Source: Candidatus Stoquefichus massiliensis AP9 | Lineage (GTDB): Bacteria > Bacillota_I > Bacilli_A > Erysipelotrichales > Coprobacillaceae | DNA: 34,853 nucleotides | Direction of reading: 5' to 3' | NCBI RefSeq assembly: GCF_000455285.1 | Contig: NZ_HG005288.1 | Location: 184,143 to 218,995, forward strand | Part shown: positions 26,400-34,479 of the stretch, one piece after another | Layout: each line of letters starts with the position of its first letter | Position numbering within the stretch: position 1 is the stretch's first letter | The notes under the pieces: generated by a model | Told to the model about the DNA's origin: nothing | The model's database searches: none | Seen by the model: the letters and a program-made list of their open reading frames with translations, nothing else | Position numbers and translations under genes: made by a program

Positions 26400-26824
26400 C
26401 CTTTCCTTTGAAATCCTTGTTTTTCATACAATGAAACTGCTTCTAACGAAGAATTTAAACATATCATTCCAACTTTATTTTGATAATTCTTGATGAAATA
26501 TTGAATCATCTCCGTTGCAAGTCCTTGATGATGATAATGATCATGTACCCATACATTTGTCAACTGTCCAACTTTCCCATAAGGATTCTTATTTGATGGC
26601 ATAACATCATATTGATAAAGCGTTGCAGTTGCAACTAGATATTCCTGATCATAACCTAGAATTGTTTCGCAATAATGCTCCTTCATTTTCTTTTGGTAAA
26701 ATAGTCTTATTTGATTGATTGTTTCAATTTGTATTTCTTGAAAAGAAAACATCTTTAAATCACGAATACGTAATGTTACAAGTAACTCAATATCATCTTC
26801 TGTTGCTTTACGAAATTGAATCAT
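26372..26824 (-). CDS. GNAT family N-acetyltransferase at the end of the his operon
   Basis: A 150-residue GNAT. It begins MIQFRKATEDDIELLVTLR and has the acetyl-CoA loop YHHQGLATEMIQYFIKN (about residues 98-114) and the C-terminal SLEAVSLYEKQGFQRKGNYFVFY, both very typical. It overlaps the upstream small membrane gene by 17 bp on the same strand, and that gene overlaps hisIE by 1 bp, so it is most likely made from the histidine transcript. The substrate is unknown. A terminator overlaps its end. Confidence 0.88.
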   Translation of the reverse strand: MIQFRKATEDDIELLVTLRIRDLKMFSFQEIQIETINQIRLFYQKKMKEHYCETILGYDQEYLVATATLYQYDVMPSNKNPYGKVGQLTNVWVHDHYHHQGLATEMIQYFIKNYQNKVGMICLNSSLEAVSLYEKQGFQRKGNYFVFYTE

Positions 26825-27041
26825 AATATTGGTTCTCTTTGCGATTAATCAGCCAAACAACAATTAAAACGCAAATAATAGGTTCAGCAATAAGCAATGA
26901 AAAGCCACTCATTACTCCACTGCATATATCATCAATACATAAACTTTCAATCATAGGTGCAATAGCACTAAAATGAATCAATGTACATATGACCAATAAA
27001 CCAAATAATGTGAATACATATTTGGTAACCATATTCTTCAT
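26808..27041 (-). CDS. Small two-helix membrane protein in the his operon
   Basis: A 77-residue protein with hydrophobic segments at about residues 5-26 and 43-64, separated by a short loop with two Cys (SLCIDDICSG). I do not recognise a family. Its ATG shares one base with the hisIE stop codon (TAATG), which indicates translational coupling, and its end overlaps the GNAT by 17 bp. The tail (NRKENQYYDSIS) is charged. Because of its position it could be linked to histidine physiology, but it may simply be carried along. Confidence 0.7.
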   Translation of the reverse strand: MKNMVTKYVFTLFGLLVICTLIHFSAIAPMIESLCIDDICSGVMSGFSLLIAEPIICVLIVVWLINRKENQYYDSIS

Positions 27042-27685
27042 TAGTATTCTCCTCTTGTATGGAAATCTTTCTTATTTCCTGCAATTTGATGTCTTTCACT
27101 TAACTTCTTTTCAATATCTTCAACTGTAATACCTTGTTGATACATCAGAACAAAAGTATGATAGAATAAATCACCAATTTCACCAATGAGCTCTTCTTTA
27201 TCATTATTTTTAGCTGCAATGATTGTTTCACTGGCTTCTTCTCCAACTTTCTTACAAATCTTATCAATTCCTTGTTCTAAAAGATAATTTGTATAAGATT
27301 TTTCAATCGGATGGACAGCACGATCAGCAATCACATCATACAAATCATGAAAAATATTTTCTGATAAATAATAGGGCAATACTTCATTAAAGAAACATGA
27401 ATAGGTCCCTGTATGACAAGCAGCACCTATTTGTTCTACATAGATTAATAAAGTATCTTCATCACAATCTAAATACATGCCTTTAATATATTGAAAATGT
27501 CCTGATGTTTCTCCTTTATGCCATAATTCATCTCTTGAACGTGAATAATAATAAGTCTCTTTTGTTTCTAACATTCTCTTATATGCTTCCTCATTTACAT
27601 ACGCAAGCATTAAAACTTGTTTGGTTTGATAGTCCTGCACAATCGCTGGAACTAAACCATTCCCCTTTTCAAAATCTGGTCTCAT
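27041..27685 (-). CDS. hisIE: Bifunctional phosphoribosyl-AMP cyclohydrolase / phosphoribosyl-ATP pyrophosphatase HisIE
   Basis: A 214-residue fusion that performs steps 2 and 3 of histidine synthesis. HisI (about 1-105) has [31 protein letters not shown] and the zinc/Mg residues in [27 protein letters not shown]. HisE (about 115-214) has [31 protein letters not shown] and [14 protein letters not shown], the MazG-like helices that bind Mg. The ATG overlaps the hisF stop by four bases. Confidence 0.96.
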   Translation of the reverse strand: MRPDFEKGNGLVPAIVQDYQTKQVLMLAYVNEEAYKRMLETKETYYYSRSRDELWHKGETSGHFQYIKGMYLDCDEDTLLIYVEQIGAACHTGTYSCFFNEVLPYYLSENIFHDLYDVIADRAVHPIEKSYTNYLLEQGIDKICKKVGEEASETIIAAKNNDKEELIGEIGDLFYHTFVLMYQQGITVEDIEKKLSERHQIAGNKKDFHTRGEY

Positions 27686-28449
27686 ATATTTCTCCTAACT
27701 GGTATTCCATGTTTTATACATTCTTCTTTTACCTGGTCAATCGTTGCTTCTCCATAATGAAATAAAGATGCTGCTAATGCGCCATCACAATTGGTTTCTT
27801 TAAAAACATTCACAATATCATCTATACCACCACAGCCACCACTGGCAATCACTGGAATAGATACAGCAGCAATAACTGCCTTTAACATTTCAATATCAAA
27901 ACCATCACGTGTCCCATCACGATCCATAGATGTTAATAAAATTTCGCCAGCTCCCAATGCTTCACACTTTTTCACCCATTCAATAAGATCTAACCCTGTG
28001 TTTTCTCTTCCACCAGCAATATAAACATCATAACCACTATGATCTTCACGTTGTTTGGCATCTACTGCCACAACAACACATTGTACACCAAATTCATCAG
28101 AAGCTTCTTTAATTAATTGTGGATTTTTAATAGCAGCAGAATTAACAGAAACTTTATCAGCCCCACTTGATAAAATCATACGGAAATCATCAAGCGTACG
28201 AATTCCTCCTCCGACAGTTAATGGAATGGATAATTCACTTGCACCTCTTTGAATCAAATCTTTGATAATATCACGTTCTTCATAAGTTGCTGTAATGTCT
28301 AAGAATACAACTTCATCCGCACATTGTAAATCATAGCGTTTAGCAATTTCAATAGGATCACCAACATCTTTTAAACCAACAAAGTTAACACCTTTGACAA
28401 CTTTCCCATCCTTAATATCTAAACAGGGGATGATTCTTTTTGCAAGCAT
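27682..28449 (-). CDS. hisF: Imidazole glycerol phosphate synthase cyclase subunit HisF
   Basis: A 255-residue (beta-alpha)8 barrel. It starts [23 protein letters not shown], with the catalytic Asp of CLDIKDG, and has [11 protein letters not shown], the phosphate-binding GGG loops ([17 protein letters not shown]), and [13 protein letters not shown]. It takes ammonia from HisH and turns PRFAR into IGP and AICAR. Its start overlaps the hisA end by 31 bp and has its own AGAGGTGATAAC site. Confidence 0.97.
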   Translation of the reverse strand: MLAKRIIPCLDIKDGKVVKGVNFVGLKDVGDPIEIAKRYDLQCADEVVFLDITATYEERDIIKDLIQRGASELSIPLTVGGGIRTLDDFRMILSSGADKVSVNSAAIKNPQLIKEASDEFGVQCVVVAVDAKQREDHSGYDVYIAGGRENTGLDLIEWVKKCEALGAGEILLTSMDRDGTRDGFDIEMLKAVIAAVSIPVIASGGCGGIDDIVNVFKETNCDGALAASLFHYGEATIDQVKEECIKHGIPVRRNI

Positions 28450-29156
28450 GTTATCACCTCTTTCAGATCAATCTTTCCTTCATAATAGGCTTTTCCAACG
28501 ATACACCCATAATAACCCTTTTCATTGACTTTGTAAATATCTGCTGCATCTTTAATCCCACCAGAGACAACAAACTGAAGAGAACTGTTTTGATAAATAT
28601 CTTCATATAAATCAAATGAAGGACCTGTTAATGTTCCATCTTTAGAAATATCAGTACAGACAATATATTGAACACCTATTTTTTCTAATTCTTTCAAGAA
28701 TTCTAAATAATGTGTTTGCGTATTGACGAGCCATCCTGCAGTTGCAACATAACCATCTTTCACATCTACTCCTACCACAATACGTTGTGGTCCATATTTT
28801 TGCAGTGCTGCCTTTAAAAATTCAGGATTTTCAATAGCCGCAGTGCCTAAGATAACACGATCAATCCCTATATCGTTAAGATATAAATCAACAGTTTTCA
28901 TATCACGAATACCACCACCTAATTCCATAGGAATAGATAATATATTTCTTATTTTTTGAATTGTTTCTAAATTACTTGTTGTTCCTTCTTTTGCCCCATC
29001 TAAATCAACAACATGTAAATAATCTGCCCCCATTTTTTCAAATGCTAAAGCAATATCTTCAGGTTGTGTTGAATAAACTGTCTTTTGCTGGTAATCTCCT
29101 TTATATAAACGGACAGCCTCACCATCTTTTAAATCAATAGCTGGTATTAATATCAT
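28419..29156 (-). CDS. hisA: Phosphoribosylformimino-AICAR ribotide isomerase HisA
   Basis: A 245-residue barrel enzyme, homologous to HisF. It starts [22 protein letters not shown] with the catalytic Asp in AIDLKDG, then [12 protein letters not shown] and [11 protein letters not shown], the second catalytic Asp and Thr region in [18 protein letters not shown], and [11 protein letters not shown]. It carries out the Amadori isomerisation before HisF/HisH. Start and hisH stop overlap by four bases. Confidence 0.97.
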   Translation of the reverse strand: MILIPAIDLKDGEAVRLYKGDYQQKTVYSTQPEDIALAFEKMGADYLHVVDLDGAKEGTTSNLETIQKIRNILSIPMELGGGIRDMKTVDLYLNDIGIDRVILGTAAIENPEFLKAALQKYGPQRIVVGVDVKDGYVATAGWLVNTQTHYLEFLKELEKIGVQYIVCTDISKDGTLTGPSFDLYEDIYQNSSLQFVVSGGIKDAADIYKVNEKGYYGCIVGKAYYEGKIDLKEVITCLQKESSPV

Positions 29157-29758
29157 ACAATCATCTCCTTAAAGGCAAGGAGAATTTGTTTTCCAACCTC
29201 ACCACTTTTTTCTGGATGAAATTGACATCCCATCACATTATCTTTAGCAACCATAGCTGTTACTTTCTGGCCACCATACTCACAATAAGCTATCAATTCA
29301 TCATCAGCTGGATAAGCCATAAATGAATGAACAAAATAGACATAATCTCTTTCTTTAATATTCTTCAATAGTGGATGATCTTGTTGAAAACATAATTCAT
29401 TCCATCCCATATGAGGAATTTTATCATCAACTTCCATTAATTTCACTTCACCCTTAAGAAAGCCTAACCCCTGTGTTTCTTTAATCTCTAAACCCTTTTC
29501 AAATAATATCTGCATTCCTAAACAAATGCCCAAAAGAGGAATACCTGCTTCTTTTCTTTCATTTAAAATATCAATCAAATCATATCTCTGTAAATTTTCC
29601 ATTGCAACAGGGAATGTCCCAACACCAGGCAAGACAATCCCATCAGCTTCTCTTATGATATCATGATCACGACTGACAATTGTCTGTACCCCAATTCTTA
29701 AAAATGCATTCTGAACACTTTTTAGATTTCCAACATTATAATCAATAATGACAACCAT
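29153..29758 (-). CDS. hisH: Imidazole glycerol phosphate synthase glutaminase subunit HisH
   Basis: A 201-residue class I glutamine amidotransferase. The N terminus VVIIDYNVGNLKSVQNAF is diagnostic; the nucleophile is C79 in LLGICLGMQILFE, and the His-Glu of the triad is in GCQFHPEKSG. It releases ammonia that is channelled to HisF. GGAGGAAATAAA precedes the ATG, 11 bp after the hisB stop codon. Confidence 0.97.
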   Translation of the reverse strand: MVVIIDYNVGNLKSVQNAFLRIGVQTIVSRDHDIIREADGIVLPGVGTFPVAMENLQRYDLIDILNERKEAGIPLLGICLGMQILFEKGLEIKETQGLGFLKGEVKLMEVDDKIPHMGWNELCFQQDHPLLKNIKERDYVYFVHSFMAYPADDELIAYCEYGGQKVTAMVAKDNVMGCQFHPEKSGEVGKQILLAFKEMIV

Positions 29759-29769
29759 TTTATTTCCTC

Positions 29770-30357
29770 CTATAAAACCCCTTTTGAAGATATAACCAAA
29801 TCCTTATTCTTTTCATCAATTGTAATCGCCTGTTTTAAAGCTCTTGCGAAGCTTTTAAACATAGCCTCAATAATATGATGTGTATTTTCTCCATAGACTT
29901 CTTGAATATGCAATGTCATCAATGCATTGTCACTCACTGCTTTAAAGAATTCTTTGGTCATTTCTGTTTCATAATTTCCTAGCATCATCATTGGTAATGT
30001 TGCATTATAGACAAGATAAGGACGTCCACTCAAATCAAGTGTTGTTGTGACAAGGGCTTCATCCATTGGAATACTCATTTGACCATAACGCATAATTCCT
30101 TTTTTATCCCCTAAAGCTTTTAAAATACATTTTCCTAAAACAATACCTAAATCTTCAACTGTATGATGACTATCAACTTTTAAATCACCAAAACAGTGTA
30201 CTTCTAAATCAATTCCACTATGAAAGGCAAATAACTCAAGCATATGATCCATAAAACCTACACCTGTATCAATAGTCGCTTCTCCAGTTCCATCTAGATT
30301 TAAAGATATGTGAATTTGCGTTTCTTTTGTTTGTCTATCAATTGTACATGTACGCAT
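29770..30357 (-). CDS. hisB: Imidazoleglycerol-phosphate dehydratase HisB
   Basis: A 195-residue monofunctional IGPD. The start giving MRTCTIDRQTKET follows GAGGAGGAATAAT; a TTG five codons upstream is not needed. Metal-binding and catalytic motifs are GFMDHMLELFAFHSG, DSHHTVEDLGIVLG, and THHIIEAMFKSFARAL. There is no N-terminal phosphatase domain, so histidinol-phosphatase must come from another gene; the PHP gene at 21.3-22.1 kb fits. Confidence 0.97.
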   Translation of the reverse strand: MRTCTIDRQTKETQIHISLNLDGTGEATIDTGVGFMDHMLELFAFHSGIDLEVHCFGDLKVDSHHTVEDLGIVLGKCILKALGDKKGIMRYGQMSIPMDEALVTTTLDLSGRPYLVYNATLPMMMLGNYETEMTKEFFKAVSDNALMTLHIQEVYGENTHHIIEAMFKSFARALKQAITIDEKNKDLVISSKGVL

Positions 30358-30358
30358 A

Positions 30359-31657
30359 TTATTCCTCCTCAAATCTGACAGCTACACTATTAGCATGAGC
30401 ATCAAGCCCTTCTAATTTAGCAAACTTCACGACATCATCTTTAAATGTTGATAAGACTTGTTGTGGATAGTAGCTGTAAGATGAATATTTAACAAAATCG
30501 TAGACTCCTAATGCACTATAAAATTTTGCAGTTCCACCAGTTGGTAAAACATGATTTGTTCCTGACATATAATCACCTAATGGTTCTGGTGTATATTCTC
30601 CTAAGAATATAGAACCAGCATTTTGAATGAGTGGTAATGTATTCATTGGATTTTCTACTAAGACTTCTAAATGTTCTGGTGCTAAATAATTGGAAACATG
30701 GAATGCTTCTTCAATATTATCTACAACAATCACACCACCATAATTTTCAAGCGACTCTTTAATAATGTCTGTTCTTGATAAATAACTCATTTGACGTTCC
30801 AATTCTTCATTCACTTGTGCAATTAATGGTGGACAAGTCGTCACTAAAATAGCACTGGCTAATTTATCATGTTCAGCCTGACTCATTAAATCAGCAGCAA
30901 TATATTTTGGGTTAGCAGTTTCATCAGCAATAATCAAGATTTCACTAGGTCCGGCTACCATATCAATATCAACCATGCCATAACAGTTTTTCTTTGCAGT
31001 CGCAACATAGATATTCCCTGGCCCAACAATTTTATCCACTTTAGGAATTGTATTTGTCCCAATCGCTACTGCAGCAACACCTTGTGCCCCACCAACTTTA
31101 TAGATTTTCTCAATTCCACAGACATATGCTGCAGCAAGGATTGTCGGATTCACTTTTCCATCTTTTTTAACTGGTGTAATAATAACCAGATTTTTAACAC
31201 CTGCTAACTTTGCAGGAATGGCATTCATCATAACAGTTGATGGATAAGTTGCGGTACCTCCTGGTACATATAAAGCAACATTTTCTAAACCACGAACGAT
31301 TTGTCCCATCATCACACCATTTTCTTTATATAAAGACCATGATTTATCTACCTGATGCTGATGAAAATCCGTAATTTGCTGTTTCGTACGTTCAAGAATA
31401 TGAATAAAATCTTTTCCAACACTGGAAACACCTTCTAATATTTCTTGTTTAGAAACAATAAACTCCTGTGGATCTTCAATCATAAAACCATCAAACTTAC
31501 GGCAATATTTCATTAAAGCCTTATCTCCATTTTTCTTCACATCTTCAATAATATCATTCACTGCATCATTGACTTGTTTAGAAATCTCTGCTTTACGTGT
31601 TGAAAATTTTACTGCAATCTCTTCATAATTTCCTTTAAAATCTAATCTCTTTAACAT
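30359..31657 (-). CDS. hisD: Histidinol dehydrogenase HisD
   Basis: A 432-residue zinc enzyme that oxidises L-histidinol to histidine in two steps with NAD+. Recognisable parts are ENVALYVPGGTATYPSTV, YKVGGAQGVAAVAIGT, DKIVGPGNIYVATAKK, DMVAGPSEILIIADE, DLMSQAEHDKLASAIL (His and Gln zinc contacts), and GDYMSGTNHVLPTGGTAKFYSALG. Length is normal. It follows hisG by 1 bp and precedes hisB by 1 bp. Confidence 0.98.
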   Translation of the reverse strand: MLKRLDFKGNYEEIAVKFSTRKAEISKQVNDAVNDIIEDVKKNGDKALMKYCRKFDGFMIEDPQEFIVSKQEILEGVSSVGKDFIHILERTKQQITDFHQHQVDKSWSLYKENGVMMGQIVRGLENVALYVPGGTATYPSTVMMNAIPAKLAGVKNLVIITPVKKDGKVNPTILAAAYVCGIEKIYKVGGAQGVAAVAIGTNTIPKVDKIVGPGNIYVATAKKNCYGMVDIDMVAGPSEILIIADETANPKYIAADLMSQAEHDKLASAILVTTCPPLIAQVNEELERQMSYLSRTDIIKESLENYGGVIVVDNIEEAFHVSNYLAPEHLEVLVENPMNTLPLIQNAGSIFLGEYTPEPLGDYMSGTNHVLPTGGTAKFYSALGVYDFVKYSSYSYYPQQVLSTFKDDVVKFAKLEGLDAHANSVAVRFEEE

Positions 31658-31658
31658 T

Positions 31659-32279
31659 TTATTCTTCCCCTTTCAGTCCATCCATTAATTGAAATATCTC
31701 ATCTTTTTTAAACTTTAAACTGACTTTATTCACAATCATTTTCGTTGAAATATCACTAATCTTCTCAATGACTTCTAAGCCATTCGCTTTGAGTGTTGAT
31801 CCTGTTTCTACAATATCAACAATCGCATCACTCAATCCAACAACTGGTCCTAGTTCCACAGAACCTTCTAATTTAATAATTTCAACATCTTCTTGCTTAG
31901 AACTAAAGTACTTTTTAGCAACATGCGTATATTTAGAAGCAATACGTTTTCTTCTTTTAAATTCTTTCGTTTTATATTCAGGATAAGCAGCCACTGCAAA
32001 ATAACATTTCCCTATCTGTAAATCCAACATATCATAATAATCATGAAAATCACTATCATCCAAAGTATCTTTACCAACGAAACCAACATCAACAATACCA
32101 TGTTCTAAAAAAGTTAAAACATCATTTGCTTTTGCAAATATCATTGATAAACCATCACTTGTTTCAATAAGTAATTCACGATCTTTATTGATAATCGGAT
32201 CCATATCAAAACCATTGGCTTTTAATAATTGACAAACTTGTTTTTCAATACGTCCTTTAGTAATTGCAATTTTAAGCAT
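31659..32279 (-). CDS. hisG: ATP phosphoribosyltransferase catalytic subunit HisG (short form)
   Basis: A 206-residue short-form HisG, which catalyses the first, committed step (ATP + PRPP). The start at [13 protein letters not shown] follows GGAGGAAGAAGCC and overlaps the hisZ end by 8 bp. Landmarks are [26 protein letters not shown], and [22 protein letters not shown] with the PRPP loop. The short form lacks the C-terminal histidine-binding domain of long HisG, so it needs HisZ for activity and feedback control, and hisZ is directly upstream. Confidence 0.97.
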   Translation of the reverse strand: MLKIAITKGRIEKQVCQLLKANGFDMDPIINKDRELLIETSDGLSMIFAKANDVLTFLEHGIVDVGFVGKDTLDDSDFHDYYDMLDLQIGKCYFAVAAYPEYKTKEFKRRKRIASKYTHVAKKYFSSKQEDVEIIKLEGSVELGPVVGLSDAIVDIVETGSTLKANGLEVIEKISDISTKMIVNKVSLKFKKDEIFQLMDGLKGEE

Positions 32280-33246
32280 TGGCTTCTTCCTCCTTTTCAA
32301 GAGCTTTTAAGATATGACTTAAATCATAGCTAAATCCTATGGCTGGAACATCTTTATGAAAATGACTCATTAAATGATCATATCTTCCTCCATTAATAAT
32401 GGGTTCCGCAGCATATGGTGAATATCCTTTAATCATAATACCCGTATAATATTTCATACTAGGTGTCATAGCCAAATCAAAACTAAAACATTCTTGACTC
32501 TTGACATCTAGTTTTTCATTTAAATCCTTTAATTCAATCAAAGCATCTTTTAACTCCTGATCTTGTATCATTTCAATCATTTGATTTAAGACAATAATAT
32601 CACCAAAACATCCAGGTAATTTGATTAATAATTCTTTTAAAGGGCTCTGTATATTTTTTCTTTCAATTAAAGACTGCATTGCAGAAATATCTCTTTTTTG
32701 TAAAATTTCTACGAAGGTTGAATCATCGACCAAAGTACATAAACGTTTATAAAATTTAGCTGAACTCATTTCAATCTTCACTTCTTTTAATTGTAAATAC
32801 TGCAATGTCTGCTGAATAATGCTTAAACATTCTAAGTCACCTTCAAAACCAGGTTTTCCTAACAATTCAATACCTGCCTGAAAAAACTCACTGCTTCTTC
32901 CTTTATGTCTTTTTTCTTTACGATAGACCTTTCCAAAATAAGCATATCGTTTCTCACCTTTTTCATTTTGACTGCTATAAAGTCGTGCTAACGGAACAGT
33001 AAAATCAGCTCTTAAAGCAACACGTTTTCCATCATAATTGATAAATTGAAACATTTTTTCTTCTTCAATCCCTATATCCATATCATTATATAAATCAACA
33101 TATTCAAATGAAGGCATCAATACCTCCAAATAGTCATGTTTATTAAAGACATCTCTTAAATGTCCTTCTATTTCTCGCAATGATGCAACATTGTTCATAA
33201 TCGCATCAATACTTTCTTCTGGTATTAAATATTTAAACTCTTCCAT
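32272..33246 (-). CDS. hisZ: ATP phosphoribosyltransferase regulatory subunit HisZ
   Basis: A 324-residue relative of histidyl-tRNA synthetase without the anticodon-binding domain. Start [12 protein letters not shown] follows AAAGGGGAATGACA; a second in-frame ATG two codons upstream is too close. Class-II motifs are [59 protein letters not shown] and the late [10 protein letters not shown]. It holds short HisG in the hetero-octamer and binds histidine for feedback inhibition. It is the first structural gene, placed 28 bp after the attenuator terminator stem. Confidence 0.95.
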   Translation of the reverse strand: MEEFKYLIPEESIDAIMNNVASLREIEGHLRDVFNKHDYLEVLMPSFEYVDLYNDMDIGIEEEKMFQFINYDGKRVALRADFTVPLARLYSSQNEKGEKRYAYFGKVYRKEKRHKGRSSEFFQAGIELLGKPGFEGDLECLSIIQQTLQYLQLKEVKIEMSSAKFYKRLCTLVDDSTFVEILQKRDISAMQSLIERKNIQSPLKELLIKLPGCFGDIIVLNQMIEMIQDQELKDALIELKDLNEKLDVKSQECFSFDLAMTPSMKYYTGIMIKGYSPYAAEPIINGGRYDHLMSHFHKDVPAIGFSYDLSHILKALEKEEEANA

Positions 33247-33273
33247 TGTCATTCCCCTTTCTTATAAAAAAAT

Positions 33274-33371
33274 GACGAGTCTTAATGACTCGTCTGTTTA
33301 TCCCTAAGTCATTAGATACACCCAAATTTAACATATGCAAAATGGGTTGTATCTATTATGAGATATAACCC
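33274..33371 (-). promoter_or_regulatory. Transcription attenuator of the his operon
   Basis: Read on the minus strand, the region after the leader peptide can fold in competing ways. Segment 33371-33362 can pair with 33353-33344 (GGGTT.TATC with GATA.AACCC, one mismatch). The latter can instead pair with 33324-33314 (AGATACAACCCA with TGGGTGTATCT, one bulge). Downstream, TAATGACT (33314-33307) is complementary to AGTCATTA (33290-33283), which overlaps the 5' arm of the terminator GACGAGTC (33294-33287). The terminator stem GACGAGTC/GACTCGTC (8 bp) is followed by ATTTTTTT. So antiterminator and terminator exclude each other. The exact switching order is inference. Confidence 0.82.
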
Positions 33372-33424
33372 TACATGCTCCAATGATGGTGATGAAATTG
33401 TATGTTTAAAATTGTTTTTTTCAT
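33371..33424 (-). CDS. hisL: his operon leader peptide with four tandem His codons
   Basis: A 17-codon reading frame, MKKTILNIQFHHHHWSM, ending in TAG. Four histidine codons (CAT CAC CAT CAT) are consecutive, which by chance is very unlikely in such a short frame. GAGGTGG lies six to seven bases before the ATG, and an extended -10 promoter lies just upstream. The stop codon abuts the first RNA pairing segment. Scarcity of His-tRNA would stall a ribosome at these codons and expose or cover the following segments. This is the classical design of his leader peptides in enteric bacteria, but the peptide sequence and RNA segments are not those of the enteric leader. Confidence 0.9.
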   Translation of the reverse strand: MKKTILNIQFHHHHWSM

Positions 33425-33446
33425 AAATACCACCTCATTTTTTACC

Positions 33447-33455
33447 ATTTTAGCA
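33447..33455 (-). promoter_or_regulatory. Extended -10 promoter of the his operon
   Basis: TGC-TAAAAT on the minus strand, 22 bp before the leader peptide ATG. A clear -35 is missing (T-rich DNA at the expected place), consistent with an extended -10 promoter. Confidence 0.6.
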
Positions 33456-33465
33456 CAAATTCAAT

Positions 33466-33497
33466 AATAAAAAAAGAACTTTTTATAAAAAGTTCTT
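33466..33497 (-). terminator. Terminator of the DUF89 gene
   Basis: A 24-bp perfect palindrome, AAGAACTTTTTA (33474-33485) with its complement (33486-33497), followed by a T run on the minus strand. It isolates the DUF89 transcript from the his promoter just downstream. Confidence 0.8.
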
Positions 33498-33548
33498 ACC
33501 TTCCTTCAAAAACATCAATAAACAAATTAAAAATAGATATATTTTCAG

Positions 33549-34418
33549 TTATTCATGTCCAAAATTCAAACAAACCATAGATTTTTCAGGAACACCAATA
33601 TCTTCACTAATCACATCACACTTGACCATTAACATAAAATAAATATTTTTCTCTACTTCTTCACTTAAACTCTCATAATTGGCTTGCCCCTTAGCAATCA
33701 CAACATCAGCATTCTGATAAACATCCTGAAATTCAGGACTTGTTCTCTTTAAAATTGTTCCTAACGAACAATCGCCATTACTGATAATTTTAGCATATTG
33801 ATCCATTCCAATATAATATGCATCTTCTGCAATAGAATCATTAACGACAGGTTCTCCTCTCACACCAAAATAAATATCCAGTTGTGGATTCATATCTTTT
33901 ATTTTTTCAATGAATAAATAGTCCAAACATATTTCTCCACAATTATCACCTAAATACAATAATGTATGTGCATTCTTTAAATCTGTTTTTAACTCATCAA
34001 CGTGATTAATTGTCAAATCTAACTGATCAACGTTTTCAAACCACTTCATAATATCTTTAATATCATGATTATGAACTGGGTTAAAATCAATAATATTTCC
34101 TATCACTGCATATTTAACAGCAGTTGTAAATTCATCTTTTGACTGTTCTATTTTCTCTTGAAATGATCTTCTATGTTCTAGAAACATCTGATTATAAAAA
34201 TGACGAATATCACGATATGGATCATCATTACCCATAATATCTTTAACCATTTGGAATGTTTGACCAATAATTTCTGGATTTGTGAAATCAAAATCAAGAT
34301 GACTTAAATATTCAAAAACCTTATGATATAATGCTTCTTTATTGGTAACCTCTGTCATATATGCTACCTTGATGACCTGATTCACTAAACAGGGTAAACA
34401 TTTATCACGTATTTTCAT
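33549..34418 (-). CDS. DUF89 damage-control phosphatase family protein
   Basis: A 289-residue metal-dependent phosphatase of the DUF89/ARMT1-like family. It starts with the CLPC pair (KCLPCLVNQ) found in the prokaryotic branch. GNIIDFNP, YLGDNCGEICLDYLFIEKI, VRGEPVVNDSIAEDAY and VIAKGQANYESL are the conserved blocks; the GDNCGE Asp/Asn and the VND Asn-Asp are metal ligands in the family. Members remove phosphate from damaged or overflow sugar phosphates and cofactors (for example fructose-1-phosphate or phosphopantetheine derivatives); the substrate here is not known. It lies downstream of an RpiR-type SIS gene on the same strand, a plausible sugar-phosphate regulatory link. Confidence 0.88.
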   Translation of the reverse strand: MKIRDKCLPCLVNQVIKVAYMTEVTNKEALYHKVFEYLSHLDFDFTNPEIIGQTFQMVKDIMGNDDPYRDIRHFYNQMFLEHRRSFQEKIEQSKDEFTTAVKYAVIGNIIDFNPVHNHDIKDIMKWFENVDQLDLTINHVDELKTDLKNAHTLLYLGDNCGEICLDYLFIEKIKDMNPQLDIYFGVRGEPVVNDSIAEDAYYIGMDQYAKIISNGDCSLGTILKRTSPEFQDVYQNADVVIAKGQANYESLSEEVEKNIYFMLMVKCDVISEDIGVPEKSMVCLNFGHE

Positions 34419-34479
34419 CTTTTTTTCATCTCCTTTCTCTCTATTTTACTATCATTTTCTTATAAAAGATTAAATTTCC

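Noticed and set aside
27791-28252. Plus-strand open frames inside the his genes
   Set aside because: They are mirror frames of hisF with no ribosome binding site and implausible composition; the minus-strand genes are certain.
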